A program made the position numbers and the translations under genes. Shown here piece after piece: positions 28,773 to 38,223 of a stretch of DNA of 64,000 nucleotides (position 1 is its first letter; every line of letters starts with the position of its first letter). The notes beneath the pieces were generated by a model. That model did not search any database, had not been told where the DNA came from, and saw only the letters and a program-made list of their open reading frames with translations. Location: the NCBI RefSeq assembly GCF_000023465.1, contig NC_014041.1:4951501-5015500 (forward strand). Reading direction: 5' to 3'. The DNA is from Zunongwangia profunda SM-A87. Lineage in GTDB: Bacteria > Bacteroidota > Bacteroidia > Flavobacteriales > Flavobacteriaceae.

Positions 28773-29465
28773 TTATTTTTTTACTTTTTTTGGTTTATTT
28801 AAATCAAATTCGCCATAAAACTTCATTTGCTGGGTGATCCAACTTTTTCTTTGGCTAATATAATTACTGGGCGGATTTGCGCGGTATGTCCGGGGATTTG
28901 GTAAGATTGCTGCAATTGCGGCAGCTTCAGACGGACTTAAATTTAATGCATCCTTACCAAACCAGCTTTGTGCAGCTGCTTGTGCACCATAAACCCCTTT
29001 TCCCATTTCAATACTATTTAAATAGACTTCCAGAATACGTTCTTTACTCCATAAAAACTCTATCAAAAAGGTAAAATAAGCCTCTAGCCCTTTACGGATA
29101 TAATTCCTACCAGGCCATAGAAATGCATTTTTAGCGGTTTGCTGCGATATGGTACTCGCACCGCGAACGCGCTTTCCTTTTTTATTGTTTTCGATAGCTT
29201 TTTGAATCGCTTCAAAATCAAAACCATTATGATTTTCGAAATTTTGATCTTCGCTACAGATCACTGCCAGTTGCAGGTTTTTTGAAATCGCTTCAATAGG
29301 CACCCATTCATGTTTAATTTCTTCATCTGAATGTTCAAAATAGCGAATAGCCATCAGGGGTGTAAAAGGCAACGGAATCCATTTAAAAAGGAGAACGAGC
29401 AAAAAAGTGATTAAAAAAAACCATCCTATAACTTTTGCTATAAACCGAAATATTTTTTTTATCAT
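28773..29465 (-). CDS. mtgA: Monofunctional biosynthetic peptidoglycan transglycosylase
   Basis: This 230-residue GT51 enzyme polymerises lipid II into glycan strands. It has an N-terminal membrane helix (about 10-27), the catalytic glutamate in SEDQNFENHNGFD, the RGASTISQQTAKNAFLWPGR motif, the WSKERILEVYLN motif and GAQAAAQSWFGK, all diagnostic of GT51. There is no transpeptidase domain. Its ATG overlaps the stop of the upstream oxidoreductase by four bases (ATGA), and a Gre-like gene follows after 10 bases. Confidence 0.95.
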   Translation of the reverse strand: MIKKIFRFIAKVIGWFFLITFLLVLLFKWIPLPFTPLMAIRYFEHSDEEIKHEWVPIEAISKNLQLAVICSEDQNFENHNGFDFEAIQKAIENNKKGKRVRGASTISQQTAKNAFLWPGRNYIRKGLEAYFTFLIEFLWSKERILEVYLNSIEMGKGVYGAQAAAQSWFGKDALNLSPSEAAAIAAILPNPRTYRANPPSNYISQRKSWITQQMKFYGEFDLNKPKKVKK

Positions 29466-30586
29466 TCGCTACTTTTTGCCAGTTCTTTTCCTACTAAACT
29501 TCCTATCGCTATTCCCATTCCTCCTAATTTTACCCCGTAAAAAACATTAGTCGATAATTGTCCTATTTCAGGTTTTTTATCGGCTCCCATTCCCATAATT
29601 CCGCTCCATCGCTGGTCGATCTCAAATTCCTGATTGGGCAAAATAGTCGTCTTTAACAGTGCTTCTAACTGCTGCTGAACAATTTGTGTCTGCCCAAATT
29701 GTATAGTTTCCTCTTCTTTTATATCCAAATTCCTACCACCACCAAAAAGCAACCTGTTATTAATATTCCTAAAATAATAAAACCCTTTATCTAAATGAAA
29801 TGTACCTCTAATCTGGAGGTTCGCGATAGGTTTTGTTACTAAAACCTGAGCTCTTGCAGGTTTTACATCTGTTATCCCAAATTTAGAAGCAAAACCGTTT
29901 GTAGCGATAAATAACTTTCTACACTCCACCTCGAAAGTATCTGTTTTCACCACCACTTTATTCCCTAGATCTTCGAAATTTCGGACGGCAATATTATTCA
30001 AAATTCGGATACCTTTTTTATAAACTTTTCGTAATAATTCGCTCATCATTTTTCCGGTATCGATCTGCGACTCAAACGGACTAAAAATGAGCTTTTCAGC
30101 AGTATTTTTAAATCCGAATTTATTATCAGAAAGCGAAAAACAATTGCTCTCAAAAACTTCATGGAGTAATCGATTAATATTAGCTATTTCAGCCACGCAT
30201 TCTTCAAAGAGGCTTTTGTCTTTTTCCAGAAAAACCTCATATCCGCCGTGATTTTTAAAACCGATTTCATCATCACCTAAATTCTTCCTCAGCAATTTTA
30301 AACCATTTACCCGTTTTTGAATTAGCGAAACAACTTCTTCTTCCGGTAATGTTTTAAGATCCTCTAAAATTTCAGAAAGGCTACCAAAACAGGCAAAACC
30401 GGCATTTTTAGTACTGGCGCCTTCAGGTAAAAGTCCTTTTTCAAGAATTAAAATACTAGCCCCAGGGTAGTCTTTATGCAATTGAAGCGCACAGTTTAAC
30501 CCGGTAATGCCGCTACCTACAATTACAAAATCTACATCAGACAGCCAGCTTTTTTGCTCCCAATACGAAAAATTCATACTAAACAT
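29462..30586 (-). CDS. DAO-family FAD-dependent amine/amino-acid oxidoreductase
   Basis: The 374-residue protein has the FAD dinucleotide-binding motif GSGITGLNCALQL (about 24-36), the second motif ILEKGLLPEGASTKNAGF typical of DAO-family enzymes (about 48-65), and a C-terminal flavin contact GVKLGGMGIAIGS. Enzymes of this family oxidise amines or amino acids (glycine, sarcosine, D-amino acids). The substrate is unknown. The first ATG is used here; an internal ATG nine bases on is equally possible. The gene starts the oxidoreductase-mtgA-Gre-like run. The coupling with mtgA is tight, but a metabolic link is only an inference. Confidence 0.85.
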   Translation of the reverse strand: MFSMNFSYWEQKSWLSDVDFVIVGSGITGLNCALQLHKDYPGASILILEKGLLPEGASTKNAGFACFGSLSEILEDLKTLPEEEVVSLIQKRVNGLKLLRKNLGDDEIGFKNHGGYEVFLEKDKSLFEECVAEIANINRLLHEVFESNCFSLSDNKFGFKNTAEKLIFSPFESQIDTGKMMSELLRKVYKKGIRILNNIAVRNFEDLGNKVVVKTDTFEVECRKLFIATNGFASKFGITDVKPARAQVLVTKPIANLQIRGTFHLDKGFYYFRNINNRLLFGGGRNLDIKEEETIQFGQTQIVQQQLEALLKTTILPNQEFEIDQRWSGIMGMGADKKPEIGQLSTNVFYGVKLGGMGIAIGSLVGKELAKSSE

Positions 30587-30690
30587 TTATAATCTGAAAT
30601 TACATAAACTTTTATAATTTAAGTAAGAATTAAAGAAAACCATTCGTTAATTTCTAATAATACTGATAAAAAGATAAAATTAGGCAATAA

Positions 30691-30718
30691 AAAAAGCCTC
30701 GCAAAACGAGGCTTTTTT
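30691..30718 (-). terminator. Intrinsic terminator after accC
   Basis: AAAAAGCCTCG (30691-30701) pairs with CGAGGCTTTTT (30707-30717) around CAAAA. On the minus strand a T-run follows, so it ends the fabH-accB-accC transcript. Confidence 0.88.
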
Positions 30719-30735
30719 ATATAATATCATTCAAA

Positions 30736-32085
30736 TTATTCTTCTATGGGGTTCATTTTAAACCCTTCCATAAATGCGGTGGTATAATTCCCTGCCACAT
30801 ATCTTGGGTCGTCCATTAACTGTCGGTGAAAAGGAATGGTGGTTTTGATGCCCTCAATCACAAATTCATCTAATGCACGTTTCATTTTATTAATCGCTTC
30901 TTCACGGGTTTGTGCCGTAGTGATTAATTTAGCGATCATAGAATCGTAATATGGCGGAATAATGTACCCGCTATATACATGGGTATCCACACGAATCCCA
31001 TGCCCTCCCGGGGTATGCAGAGTTTCAATTTTTCCCGGTGATGGTCTAAAGCCATTATAAGGATCTTCAGCATTTATTCTACACTCTATAGAATGTAATT
31101 GCGGCTCGTAATTCTTTCCTGAAATTGGAACACCTGCCGCTACTAAAATTTGCTCACGAATTAAATCGTAATCAATCACCTGCTCGGTAATTGGATGCTC
31201 TACCTGAATACGGGTATTCATCTCCATAAAGTAGAATTTACGATGTTTATCCACCAGGAATTCTACAGTTCCCGCTCCTTCATATTTAATATACTCTGCA
31301 GCTTTTACAGCTGCTTCTCCCATTTGTTTACGCAGCTTAGGCGTCATAAACGGAGAAGGAGTTTCTTCGGTTAATTTTTGATGACGACGTTGTACCGAAC
31401 AATCTCTCTCAGAAAGGTGACAGGCTTTACCTGTTTGATCCCCAATAATCTGAATTTCGATATGGCGAGGCTCTTCGATAAGTTTCTCCATATACATGCC
31501 ATCATTACCAAAAGCAGCTCCGGCCTCCTGTCTCGCAGAATCCCAGGCAGACTGCAAGTTTTCTTCTTTCCAAACAGCCCGCATTCCTTTACCACCGCCA
31601 CCGGCAGTAGCTTTAAGCATTACAGGAAATCCTATTTCTTTCGCCAGTTTAAGGCATTCATCATAATCTTTTAAAATACCCTCTGAACCGGGTACGCAAG
31701 GTACTCCTGCAGCTTTCATCGTAGCTTTAGCAGTAGCTTTGTCCCCCATTTTGCTAATCATCTCTGCTGAAGCACCGATAAATTTAATATCATGCTCTTC
31801 ACAAATTTTAGAAAACTTCGCATTTTCTGAAAGGAAACCATATCCTGGATGGATGGCATCAGCATTAGTTATTTCTGCTGCTGAAATAATATTCGCAATC
31901 TTTAAATACGATAAATTACTTTGAGGAGGACCTATACATACTGCCTCATCTGCGAATCTTACGTGAAGACTTTCTGCATCTGCAGTAGAATAAACCGCTA
32001 CCGTTTTTATCCCCATCTCTTTACAAGTACGGATAATACGCATTGCGATCTCTCCCCTATTGGCAATTAATATTTTTTTAAACAT
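30736..32085 (-). CDS. accC: Acetyl-CoA carboxylase biotin carboxylase subunit
   Basis: This 449-residue ATP-grasp enzyme carboxylates biotin on AccB, the first step of fatty-acid synthesis. The N-terminus is [19 protein letters not shown], the glycine-rich ATP loop is [12 protein letters not shown] near 158, the ATP-grasp [13 protein letters not shown] segment is near 230, and [15 protein letters not shown] near 292 completes the active site. Length and motif order are those of canonical AccC. It follows accB by 53 bases on the same strand, as in most Bacteroidota, and is closed by a terminator. Confidence 0.97.
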   Translation of the reverse strand: MFKKILIANRGEIAMRIIRTCKEMGIKTVAVYSTADAESLHVRFADEAVCIGPPQSNLSYLKIANIISAAEITNADAIHPGYGFLSENAKFSKICEEHDIKFIGASAEMISKMGDKATAKATMKAAGVPCVPGSEGILKDYDECLKLAKEIGFPVMLKATAGGGGKGMRAVWKEENLQSAWDSARQEAGAAFGNDGMYMEKLIEEPRHIEIQIIGDQTGKACHLSERDCSVQRRHQKLTEETPSPFMTPKLRKQMGEAAVKAAEYIKYEGAGTVEFLVDKHRKFYFMEMNTRIQVEHPITEQVIDYDLIREQILVAAGVPISGKNYEPQLHSIECRINAEDPYNGFRPSPGKIETLHTPGGHGIRVDTHVYSGYIIPPYYDSMIAKLITTAQTREEAINKMKRALDEFVIEGIKTTIPFHRQLMDDPRYVAGNYTTAFMEGFKMNPIEE

Positions 32086-32138
32086 ACCTGTGGTTTTTAT
32101 TTACAGGAAAAATATTCCTGTGCAAAAATTGGCAAGAA

Positions 32139-32636
32139 TTAAGAAGGATCTACTAAAAATAAAGGCTGATCGAACTCTACGGGAGACGAATCGTCTACCA
32201 GTACTTTTACGATCTTACCAGAAACTTCACTTTCAATCTCGTTGAAAAGTTTCATAGCCTCTATCACACAAAGCACATCTCCTTCCTTGATAGTATCTCC
32301 AACTTCTGCAAAAACAGGTTTATCTGGTGAAGGTTTACGGTAAAAAGTTCCGATAATCGGAGATTTTACAGTAACATATTTAGAAGTATCTTCGGTTGGT
32401 TTAGCTTCTTCTTTAGGTGCAGCTGTTTCCTGCGGTGCAGGAGCAGGTGCCTGTTGTTGTACAGGCATTTGCGGTTGTACCTGTCCACCCATTGGCACTT
32501 GTTGCACAACTGTGGTTTCTTTTTCGTCTGAGCCCGTTCTAATAGTGATTTTCACATCACCGGTTTCCAGTTTTACCTCACTGGCACCAGACTTGGCAAC
32601 AAACTTTATTAAATTCTGAATTTCTTTTAAATCCAT
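32139..32636 (-). CDS. accB: Acetyl-CoA carboxylase biotin carboxyl carrier protein
   Basis: The 165-residue protein carries biotin on the lysine of the motif EAMKL (K129). The family consensus is EAMKM, and Leu after Lys is accepted. Residues 1-40 form the AccB N-terminal domain (MDLKEIQNLIKFVAKSGASE), residues 42-85 are the flexible Pro/Ala/Gln linker, and residues 86-165 are the biotinyl barrel with the thumb (SPIIGTFYRKPSPD). It lies 17 bases after fabH and 53 before accC, so the three genes act in initiation of fatty-acid synthesis. Confidence 0.96.
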   Translation of the reverse strand: MDLKEIQNLIKFVAKSGASEVKLETGDVKITIRTGSDEKETTVVQQVPMGGQVQPQMPVQQQAPAPAPQETAAPKEEAKPTEDTSKYVTVKSPIIGTFYRKPSPDKPVFAEVGDTIKEGDVLCVIEAMKLFNEIESEVSGKIVKVLVDDSSPVEFDQPLFLVDPS

Positions 32637-32653
32637 AATAATAAGGGTGTTAT

Positions 32654-33649
32654 TTAAGAATTATAAGCCCATTTAAGATACGTAGCTCCCCAAGTGAAAC
32701 CACCTCCAAATGAAGCAAATATTAGATTATCTCCTTTTTTAAATTTTTTCTCGTAATCGCTAAGTAATAAAGGTAAGGTTGCGGAAGTTGTATTACCGTA
32801 CCTTTCTATATTCATTAATACTTTTTCGTCTTCTACGCCCATTCTGTTGGCAGTGGCCCCAATAATTCTTTTATTCGCCTGGTGCGCAATTAACCAGTCT
32901 ACATCTTGATTTGTTAGATGATTACGTTCCATAATCTGAGCGCTAACTCCAGACATATTAGATACAGCATATTTAAATACTGTTTTACCATCTTGCTTTA
33001 CGTAATGTAATTTTTTAGCTATGGTTTCTTCAGAAGGAGGCAAAAGTGATCCTCCAGCTTCGATTCTTAAAGAATCCCTGCCAATAGAGTCACTACGCAG
33101 AATTTCATCCTGTAGGCCGTAACCTTCTTCGTTTGGTTCCATTAATACTGCGCCGGCACCATCACCAAAAATTATACAGGTCGTACGATCTGTATAATCT
33201 ATAATCGAAGACATTTTATCTGCCCCTATGACTAATACTTTTTTATATCTACCCGACTCTATATAAGCAGCACCGGTAGACATAGCATATAAAAAGCCTG
33301 AACAGGCCGCCTGCAGATCATAAGAAAAGGCATTTATTGCTCCTATTTCTGAAGCTACATGAACTCCTGTTGCTGCCACCGGCATATCCGGAGTTGCTGT
33401 AGCAAGAATGACCATGTCGATTTCCTTAGGATCTAAACCTGTTTTATTGATAAGATCTTTAGCTGCCTGAATCCCTAAATATGAAGTTCCTTTATTAGGG
33501 TCTTTTAAAATTCTTCTTTCCTTAATTCCAGTTCGGGTAGTAATCCATTCGTCATTGGTTTCTACCATTTCTTCCAACATCTTGTTGGTTAACACATCTT
33601 CTGGCACATAGCCACCTACAGCTGTTATGGCTGCTGTGATTTTATTCAT
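32654..33649 (-). CDS. fabH: Beta-ketoacyl-ACP synthase III
   Basis: This 331-residue thiolase-fold enzyme condenses acetyl-CoA with malonyl-ACP to start fatty-acid synthesis. The catalytic cysteine lies in LQAACSGFLYAM (about 110-121), the histidine in IAHQANKRI (about 245) and the asparagine in YGNTTSATLP (about 275). The ATG at 33649 (MNKITAAITAVGGYVP) was chosen over an ATG six codons upstream because FabH homologues begin at this point. It is separated from rpmF by a terminator, so it probably has its own promoter. accB and accC follow. Confidence 0.96.
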   Translation of the reverse strand: MNKITAAITAVGGYVPEDVLTNKMLEEMVETNDEWITTRTGIKERRILKDPNKGTSYLGIQAAKDLINKTGLDPKEIDMVILATATPDMPVAATGVHVASEIGAINAFSYDLQAACSGFLYAMSTGAAYIESGRYKKVLVIGADKMSSIIDYTDRTTCIIFGDGAGAVLMEPNEEGYGLQDEILRSDSIGRDSLRIEAGGSLLPPSEETIAKKLHYVKQDGKTVFKYAVSNMSGVSAQIMERNHLTNQDVDWLIAHQANKRIIGATANRMGVEDEKVLMNIERYGNTTSATLPLLLSDYEKKFKKGDNLIFASFGGGFTWGATYLKWAYNS

Positions 33650-33776
33650 AGAATTGAATTTATACACCTTGTTTGCAGCTCGTTAGTGTACAAACAATTT
33701 GAGAAATGTACTAAAATTTCTGTAAACAGTGGTGCAAATTAAGGTCTTTTTGGGACTTAATCAACTAAAAACAAAA

Positions 33777-33797
33777 AACTCCCACGTTGTGAGAGTT
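33777..33797 (-). terminator. Intrinsic terminator after rpmF
   Basis: AACTCCCAC (33777-33785) and GTGAGAGTT (33789-33797) form a nine-pair stem around GTT, with a single G-U pair in the minus-strand RNA. On the minus strand a T-rich tail follows. It separates yceD-rpmF from fabH-accB-accC. Confidence 0.75.
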
Positions 33798-33828
33798 TCT
33801 GTATATTTCTTTGAAGCCCTAATCAAAA

Positions 33829-34026
33829 TTAAGCTTCTACTTCCTCAGTGTTATCAATTAACACCTGACCACGGTAATATAATTTACCTTCATGCCAGTG
33901 AGCTCTGTGATATAAGTGCGCCTCACCAGTAGTAGGATCTATACCTATTTGTGGTGCAGTTGCTTTATAATGAGTTCTCCTTTTATCCCTTCTGGTTTTA
34001 GATATCTTTCTCTTTGGATGTGCCAT
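33829..34026 (-). CDS. rpmF: Ribosomal protein L32
   Basis: This 65-residue protein is bL32 of the 50S subunit. The N-terminus [22 protein letters not shown] is the classic bL32 opening. It lacks the CxxC zinc pairs seen in many bacteria, which is usual in Bacteroidota. It follows the YceD-family gene by 13 bases, the standard yceD-rpmF pairing, and is closed by a terminator at 33777. Confidence 0.97.
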   Translation of the reverse strand: MAHPKRKISKTRRDKRRTHYKATAPQIGIDPTTGEAHLYHRAHWHEGKLYYRGQVLIDNTEEVEA

Positions 34027-34039
34027 GGCTTACTATTAT

Positions 34040-34564
34040 TTAATCGTTTAGTAAATTTTTTAATTTATCCCATCGGGGATCTATATCGTCCCCATCTTTT
34101 TTTTCTTTATTACCTAAGCTTAATTCCTCCAGTTTATCCAGCACATCAGATTTTAAAGTCCCATCTTCAACCCCGGGATGAATCTTTTTTGCTGGTACCG
34201 CAAGAACAATAAGTTCGTAAATATATTGTTGTACGTTGATCTCAAACTCTCCATGCGGAATTATAAGTAAATCTTCGTTATCATCATTAAACTCCTCCCC
34301 AAATTTGATCACCAAAAACAAACTGCTTTCTATTGGCTGATCATAAGGCTCATTTGTGATATCACAATTTACATTTACCGTTCCGGAAGCTTTAAAAGTA
34401 AGCTCCATCATGGTCGTCTTTTTATCGAATAACAGCTCAATTTTTACATCGGCGCTGTTAAACTCATCGTACTCAAAATGCTCAAAGAACTCATTGTCAA
34501 TCTCGTACTCAAACTGGTGTTTCCCAAGCTTTAACCCCACAAAAGGGATCGTATAGGCTTTCAT
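34040..34564 (-). CDS. YceD/DUF177-family protein
   Basis: The preferred start is the ATG at 34564 (MKAYTIPFVGLKLGKHQFEY), giving 174 residues; an ATG at 34573 adds three residues. A longer frame upstream starts with a hydrophobic stretch that does not fit the family. The motif SGTVNVNCDITNEPYDQPI (about 73-91) fits the DUF177 pattern, although it keeps only one cysteine. YceD is co-transcribed with rpmF in most bacteria and has been linked to 23S rRNA metabolism. It is cytoplasmic. Confidence 0.85.
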   Translation of the reverse strand: MKAYTIPFVGLKLGKHQFEYEIDNEFFEHFEYDEFNSADVKIELLFDKKTTMMELTFKASGTVNVNCDITNEPYDQPIESSLFLVIKFGEEFNDDNEDLLIIPHGEFEINVQQYIYELIVLAVPAKKIHPGVEDGTLKSDVLDKLEELSLGNKEKKDGDDIDPRWDKLKNLLND

Positions 34565-34668
34565 TTTCCTCATTTCGTCCTCAGTTTTGAGTTTTCGCCC
34601 TTTTACAAAGGCGGCTGCAAAGATAAAAAATAAAATCAACTAAAAGCTTTTTATAAACAAATTTTTGT

Positions 34669-35715
34669 TTATATCTTTTTACTCTGCTTTTTTAGTGGGT
34701 TTTTCGTGAGTTTTTTATATTCTTTTCTGCATTTATAAATATCAATTGCCTTAAAAACAGCTTCTTTAAAGGAATTAATATTAGCAGAATTGGTACCTGC
34801 AATCTCAAATGCAGTACCATGATCGGGAGAAGTTCTCACCTTGCTTAATCCTGCTGTAAAATTAACTCCCTGGCCAAAGGACAATGTTTTAAATGGGATT
34901 AAACCCTGATCGTGATACGAAGCAATCACGGCATCAAAATTCTTATAATTCTTTGACCCGAAAAAACTATCCGCAGAAAATGGCCCAAAAACCAATTCCC
35001 CATTTTCACGAATTTCATTTAAAGTCGGTTTTAATATCTCCTCATCCTCTTTCCCTATTACACCATTATCACCACTATGAGGATTAATACCTAACACAGC
35101 GATTTTAGGTTTTTGGATCCTAAAATCCTGCCTAAGCGTATGCTGGATAATAGCAATCTTCTTTTTTATTAATTCTGGAGTAATCACATTGGCGATATCT
35201 TTTAAGGCCACATGATCCGTTAATAATCCCACTTTAAGGGTATCGGTAATCATAAACATAAGGCTTTCCCCCTGTAGTTCTTTTGCCAGATAATCGGTAT
35301 GTCCTGGGAAATTAAATTTATCAGACTGGATGGTATGTTTATTAATAGGTGCTGTGACCAAAGCATCAATTTCATCTTTCTTTAAAGCTTCAGTAGCGGC
35401 TTCTAATGATTTAAAAGCATACTCACCAACTTTTGAATCCTCTTCTCCAAAATTAATGGTTACACTTTCTTTCCAAACATTTACAATATTTACCTTGCCG
35501 TCTATGGCATGTTCTGCACTGTCAATTCCCTGAAAATTAATCGCCAGTTTATATTTTTTCTTTAAAAAAGTGATAATTTTGGTTGAAGCAAAAATTACAG
35601 GAGTACAAAAGTCCAGCATTCTGGAATCATCAAAAGTCTTCAGTACAATTTCACTTCCAATTCCGTTCAAATCACCTATACTAATTCCTACTTTTATCTT
35701 TTTAGGATGTTTCAT
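34669..35715 (-). CDS. pdxA: 4-hydroxythreonine-4-phosphate dehydrogenase
   Basis: This enzyme of the pyridoxal-phosphate pathway oxidises 4-phosphohydroxy-L-threonine using NAD. The ATG at 35715 (MKHPKKIKVGISIGDLNG) gives 348 residues and has AAGGA just upstream, so it is preferred over the ATG at 35751. Metal and substrate motifs are FPGHTDYLA, GINPHSGDNG, ASYHDQGLIPFK and TSPDHGTAFEIAG, in that order. It is divergent from ribE with only 59 bases between the two starts. A short A/T-rich palindrome (34652-34673) covers its stop codon. Confidence 0.94.
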   Translation of the reverse strand: MKHPKKIKVGISIGDLNGIGSEIVLKTFDDSRMLDFCTPVIFASTKIITFLKKKYKLAINFQGIDSAEHAIDGKVNIVNVWKESVTINFGEEDSKVGEYAFKSLEAATEALKKDEIDALVTAPINKHTIQSDKFNFPGHTDYLAKELQGESLMFMITDTLKVGLLTDHVALKDIANVITPELIKKKIAIIQHTLRQDFRIQKPKIAVLGINPHSGDNGVIGKEDEEILKPTLNEIRENGELVFGPFSADSFFGSKNYKNFDAVIASYHDQGLIPFKTLSFGQGVNFTAGLSKVRTSPDHGTAFEIAGTNSANINSFKEAVFKAIDIYKCRKEYKKLTKNPLKKQSKKI

Positions 35716-35774
35716 ACTTCCTTCGAATATATATTTTACTTTTACATACAAATGTAACCAATATTATAGAATCC

Positions 35775-36362
35775 ATGTTTACCGGTATTGTAGAAGAAGT
35801 AGGAAAAATCAGGAAATTAGTTAAAGAAAGTACTAATCTTCATATAGAGATAGAAGCCAAAATGACACCTGAGTTAAAAATTGACCAGAGTGTTTCTCAT
35901 AATGGGGTGTGCCTCACAGTAGTTTCTATTAAAGATCATCAGTATACCGTTACTGCAATTCAGGAAACTTTAAACAAAACCAACCTGAATGGTCTAGTAG
36001 AAGGTGATTCTGTGAATCTTGAACGAGGAATGAAACTTGGAGACCGACTTGACGGACACATAGTGCAGGGACATGTAGATCAAACTGCAAAGTGTACCGA
36101 TGTTCAAGATATTGACGGTAGCTGGCAGTTTACTTTTGAATACGATCCTTCCTTAAATAATATTACGATAGAAAAAGGTTCTATCACCATAAACGGAGTA
36201 AGTCTAACCGTTGTTAATTCCGGTAGAAATTCATTCTCGGTTGCAATCATCCCTTATACTTTTGAAAATACTACGTTTAAGCAAATTGAAAAAGGAAGTA
36301 CTGTAAACCTAGAGTTTGATGTAATAGGAAAATATGTAAAAAGAATTACTGAACTCTCGTAG
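35775..36362 (+). CDS. ribE: Riboflavin synthase alpha subunit
   Basis: This 195-residue enzyme dismutates two 6,7-dimethyl-8-ribityllumazines to riboflavin. It shows the two pseudo-repeats of the family: MFTGIVEEVG and SHNGVCLTV in the first half (about 1-90), and the GSITINGVSLTVV and NTTFKQI region in the second half (about 95-190), with the HIVQGHVDQTA linker between. The gene is alone on its strand, and the short divergent gap leaves no room for an FMN riboswitch. Its last 17 bases overlap the end of the small minus-strand gene at 36346. Confidence 0.94.
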   Translation: MFTGIVEEVGKIRKLVKESTNLHIEIEAKMTPELKIDQSVSHNGVCLTVVSIKDHQYTVTAIQETLNKTNLNGLVEGDSVNLERGMKLGDRLDGHIVQGHVDQTAKCTDVQDIDGSWQFTFEYDPSLNNITIEKGSITINGVSLTVVNSGRNSFSVAIIPYTFENTTFKQIEKGSTVNLEFDVIGKYVKRITELS

Positions 36363-36594
36363 AGTACGATCTAAATATATAAATTGCTCCAATAAATAAT
36401 CCTCCGACCAAAAGAAAACTTAGATTGGAATCAATGGGAACATCTAATCCAGGGGGAGGAGGGTTTCCAGAAACACACTCTCCGTTGGTAGTACTGTCAC
36501 AATATTCACCGGCATTACAAGTAGGAGGGCATTCTTGGGCTTGTGATAAAGCGCAAAAAAACAGAATAAATAATATTAAAAATCTCTTTTTCAT
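36346..36594 (-). CDS. Small secreted Cys-rich protein with C-terminal membrane tail
   Basis: The 82-residue protein starts at the ATG at 36594, where a signal peptide begins (MKKRFLILFILFFCALSQAQ); an ATG at 36615 adds only CCRKSY. The mature part has a four-cysteine segment (ECPPTCNAGEYC...GEC), a PPPPGLDVPIDSN linker, and a hydrophobic tail LSFLLVGGLFIGAIYIFRSY ending in Arg. The P-I-D plus hydrophobic plus basic tail resembles small Flavobacterial proteins sometimes misnamed signal peptidase. Function is unknown; an anchored periplasmic or surface peptide is likely. The 3' end overlaps ribE by 17 bases. Confidence 0.6.
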   Translation of the reverse strand: MKKRFLILFILFFCALSQAQECPPTCNAGEYCDSTTNGECVSGNPPPPGLDVPIDSNLSFLLVGGLFIGAIYIFRSYSTRVQ

Positions 36595-36879
36595 ATAACT
36601 TTTCCTACAGCACAATTTAATTTTTTTAAAAAAAATCTAAAACTTCTTTTCAATAAATTAACGTAAAACGCAAAGTAAAGGTTTTAATTTCTTTGCTAAA
36701 TTATCTATAATTAATGATTCAATCAGATTTTTTCGTTGAAGATCAATAATTATCGCTTAAAACAAACTATTTCGGGTTCGCAAGCCTATTTATGATGAAA
36801 ACAAGAAATTATTACAGGTATTTGAAAAAAGAGACCTGTGTTACTAGAAGATGAATCTATCTAAAGGAATGCTTTTTAT

Positions 36880-38223
36880 TTAAAACAACAAACTTATCGC
36901 CGTACCTTTGTGCTCTTCACTATGAATTTGGATTTTGCCTTTATGTAACATCATAATTTGCTTACATAAACTTAAGCCAATACCACTACCATTCTTTTTG
37001 GTAGTGAAGAAAGGTACAAATATGGTTTCCTGAATTTCTGGCGGAATACCATTCCCATTGTCTATTACTTTTATCACCGTATACCCGTCGGTAGTAGATT
37101 TTGCAGTGACATAGATTTCCGGATTTTCAATATCCTGTATAGCATCCCGTGCATTCACAATCAAATTAATCAACACCTGTTCGATAAGATAACTATCAAT
37201 TTTCACCTGCAATTGTGGATTAGAAAGATCAAAATTCAACGCGATATGCTTAGAAGCTAAAGAGGGCTTCATTAATCGTTCTATAGACGCAAAAAGATTT
37301 TCTACATATACATTACTACGGTTAATATGGGTAACCTTATTAAGACTACGATAGGTTTTGGCGAATTTCATTAAACCCTCGCTTCGTTTTTTAATACTCC
37401 CTATCGCTTCGTTTAAATCTGAAATATCCAAAGCATTTTCTTCTGGATTTTTTAGGTTCTCCCTTACCTGATATTGCAACGTATCGGCCAATGAAGAAAT
37501 GGGTGCGATAGAATTCATAATCTCATGCGTCATGACACTCAATAACTTTTTCCAGGCTTCAGATTCATTTTGATTAAGGGTTTCATCGATATTCTGTAGT
37601 AAAATGATCTTAAAGGAATGTTCGTTTTCATAAAAAACCGTTTCAGAAACCAAAACTTTTAGCTTTTCGCCATTTACTTTAATACTTATGGAACTACCGG
37701 TAAAATGACTCATTTCAAAAATGGTCTCAAATAATTGCGGTTTTCTGCTTTTTAGAAACTTAATATTTTTGAAAGAAGGAATACTCAGCGTGCGCTTTAT
37801 CGCTTCATTCGCCCAAAGTACGTCGCCGGTTTTTTGATGATAAGAAATAATCCCCACATCAACCATCTCTAATATTTTTTGTAGGTAGAGATATTGCGCC
37901 TCCTTATTCGAGTTGATCTCCCGAATCTTATCATTAATCAGGTTAAAGCCCTCATGAAGTCGAGCTAAATCTTCGGGGGCACCTTTGCTTACAAATCGTC
38001 TTGAAAAATCGTTGTATTTAACCGATTCAAAAAAATCGTCCATCGCCACAAAACGACGGGTTATAAATTTATACAGCTTATAAAAAATCACTAATGAAAG
38101 TATTCCCCCTCCAATAAGCAATACCATTTGATGCCTGCTAACCCCAAAAGCGATAGCTGCTAAACCCAGCGTTAAAAGCACCAATCGCAATAAAAGACCT
38201 AAAGTGTATTTTTTATAAGTCAT
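36880..38223 (-). CDS. Sensor histidine kinase with PAS-like domain and no periplasmic sensor
   Basis: This 447-residue kinase has two close membrane helices (about 8-28 and 32-50) joined by a loop of only a few residues, then a HAMP-like linker, a PAS-like region (about 110-215, QKTGDVLWANEA), and the phospho-acceptor histidine H233 in VMTHEIMNSIAPIS. The ATPase domain shows NLIVNARDAIQ, DNGNGIP and SGIGLSLCK. The lack of an external sensor domain suggests sensing within or through the membrane. The start overlaps the end of the response-regulator gene by 11 bases, so the two are coupled. Confidence 0.92.
   Translation of the reverse strand: MTYKKYTLGLLLRLVLLTLGLAAIAFGVSRHQMVLLIGGGILSLVIFYKLYKFITRRFVAMDDFFESVKYNDFSRRFVSKGAPEDLARLHEGFNLINDKIREINSNKEAQYLYLQKILEMVDVGIISYHQKTGDVLWANEAIKRTLSIPSFKNIKFLKSRKPQLFETIFEMSHFTGSSISIKVNGEKLKVLVSETVFYENEHSFKIILLQNIDETLNQNESEAWKKLLSVMTHEIMNSIAPISSLADTLQYQVRENLKNPEENALDISDLNEAIGSIKKRSEGLMKFAKTYRSLNKVTHINRSNVYVENLFASIERLMKPSLASKHIALNFDLSNPQLQVKIDSYLIEQVLINLIVNARDAIQDIENPEIYVTAKSTTDGYTVIKVIDNGNGIPPEIQETIFVPFFTTKKNGSGIGLSLCKQIMMLHKGKIQIHSEEHKGTAISLLF

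Noticed and set aside
34652..34673. Terminator after pdxA
   Set aside because: The 10-pair stem is made almost only of A-T pairs and the minus strand has no proper T-run after it.
35716..35774. FMN riboswitch before ribE
   Set aside because: Only 59 bases lie between the divergent starts of pdxA and ribE, too few for the element, and no RFN-like boxes are seen.
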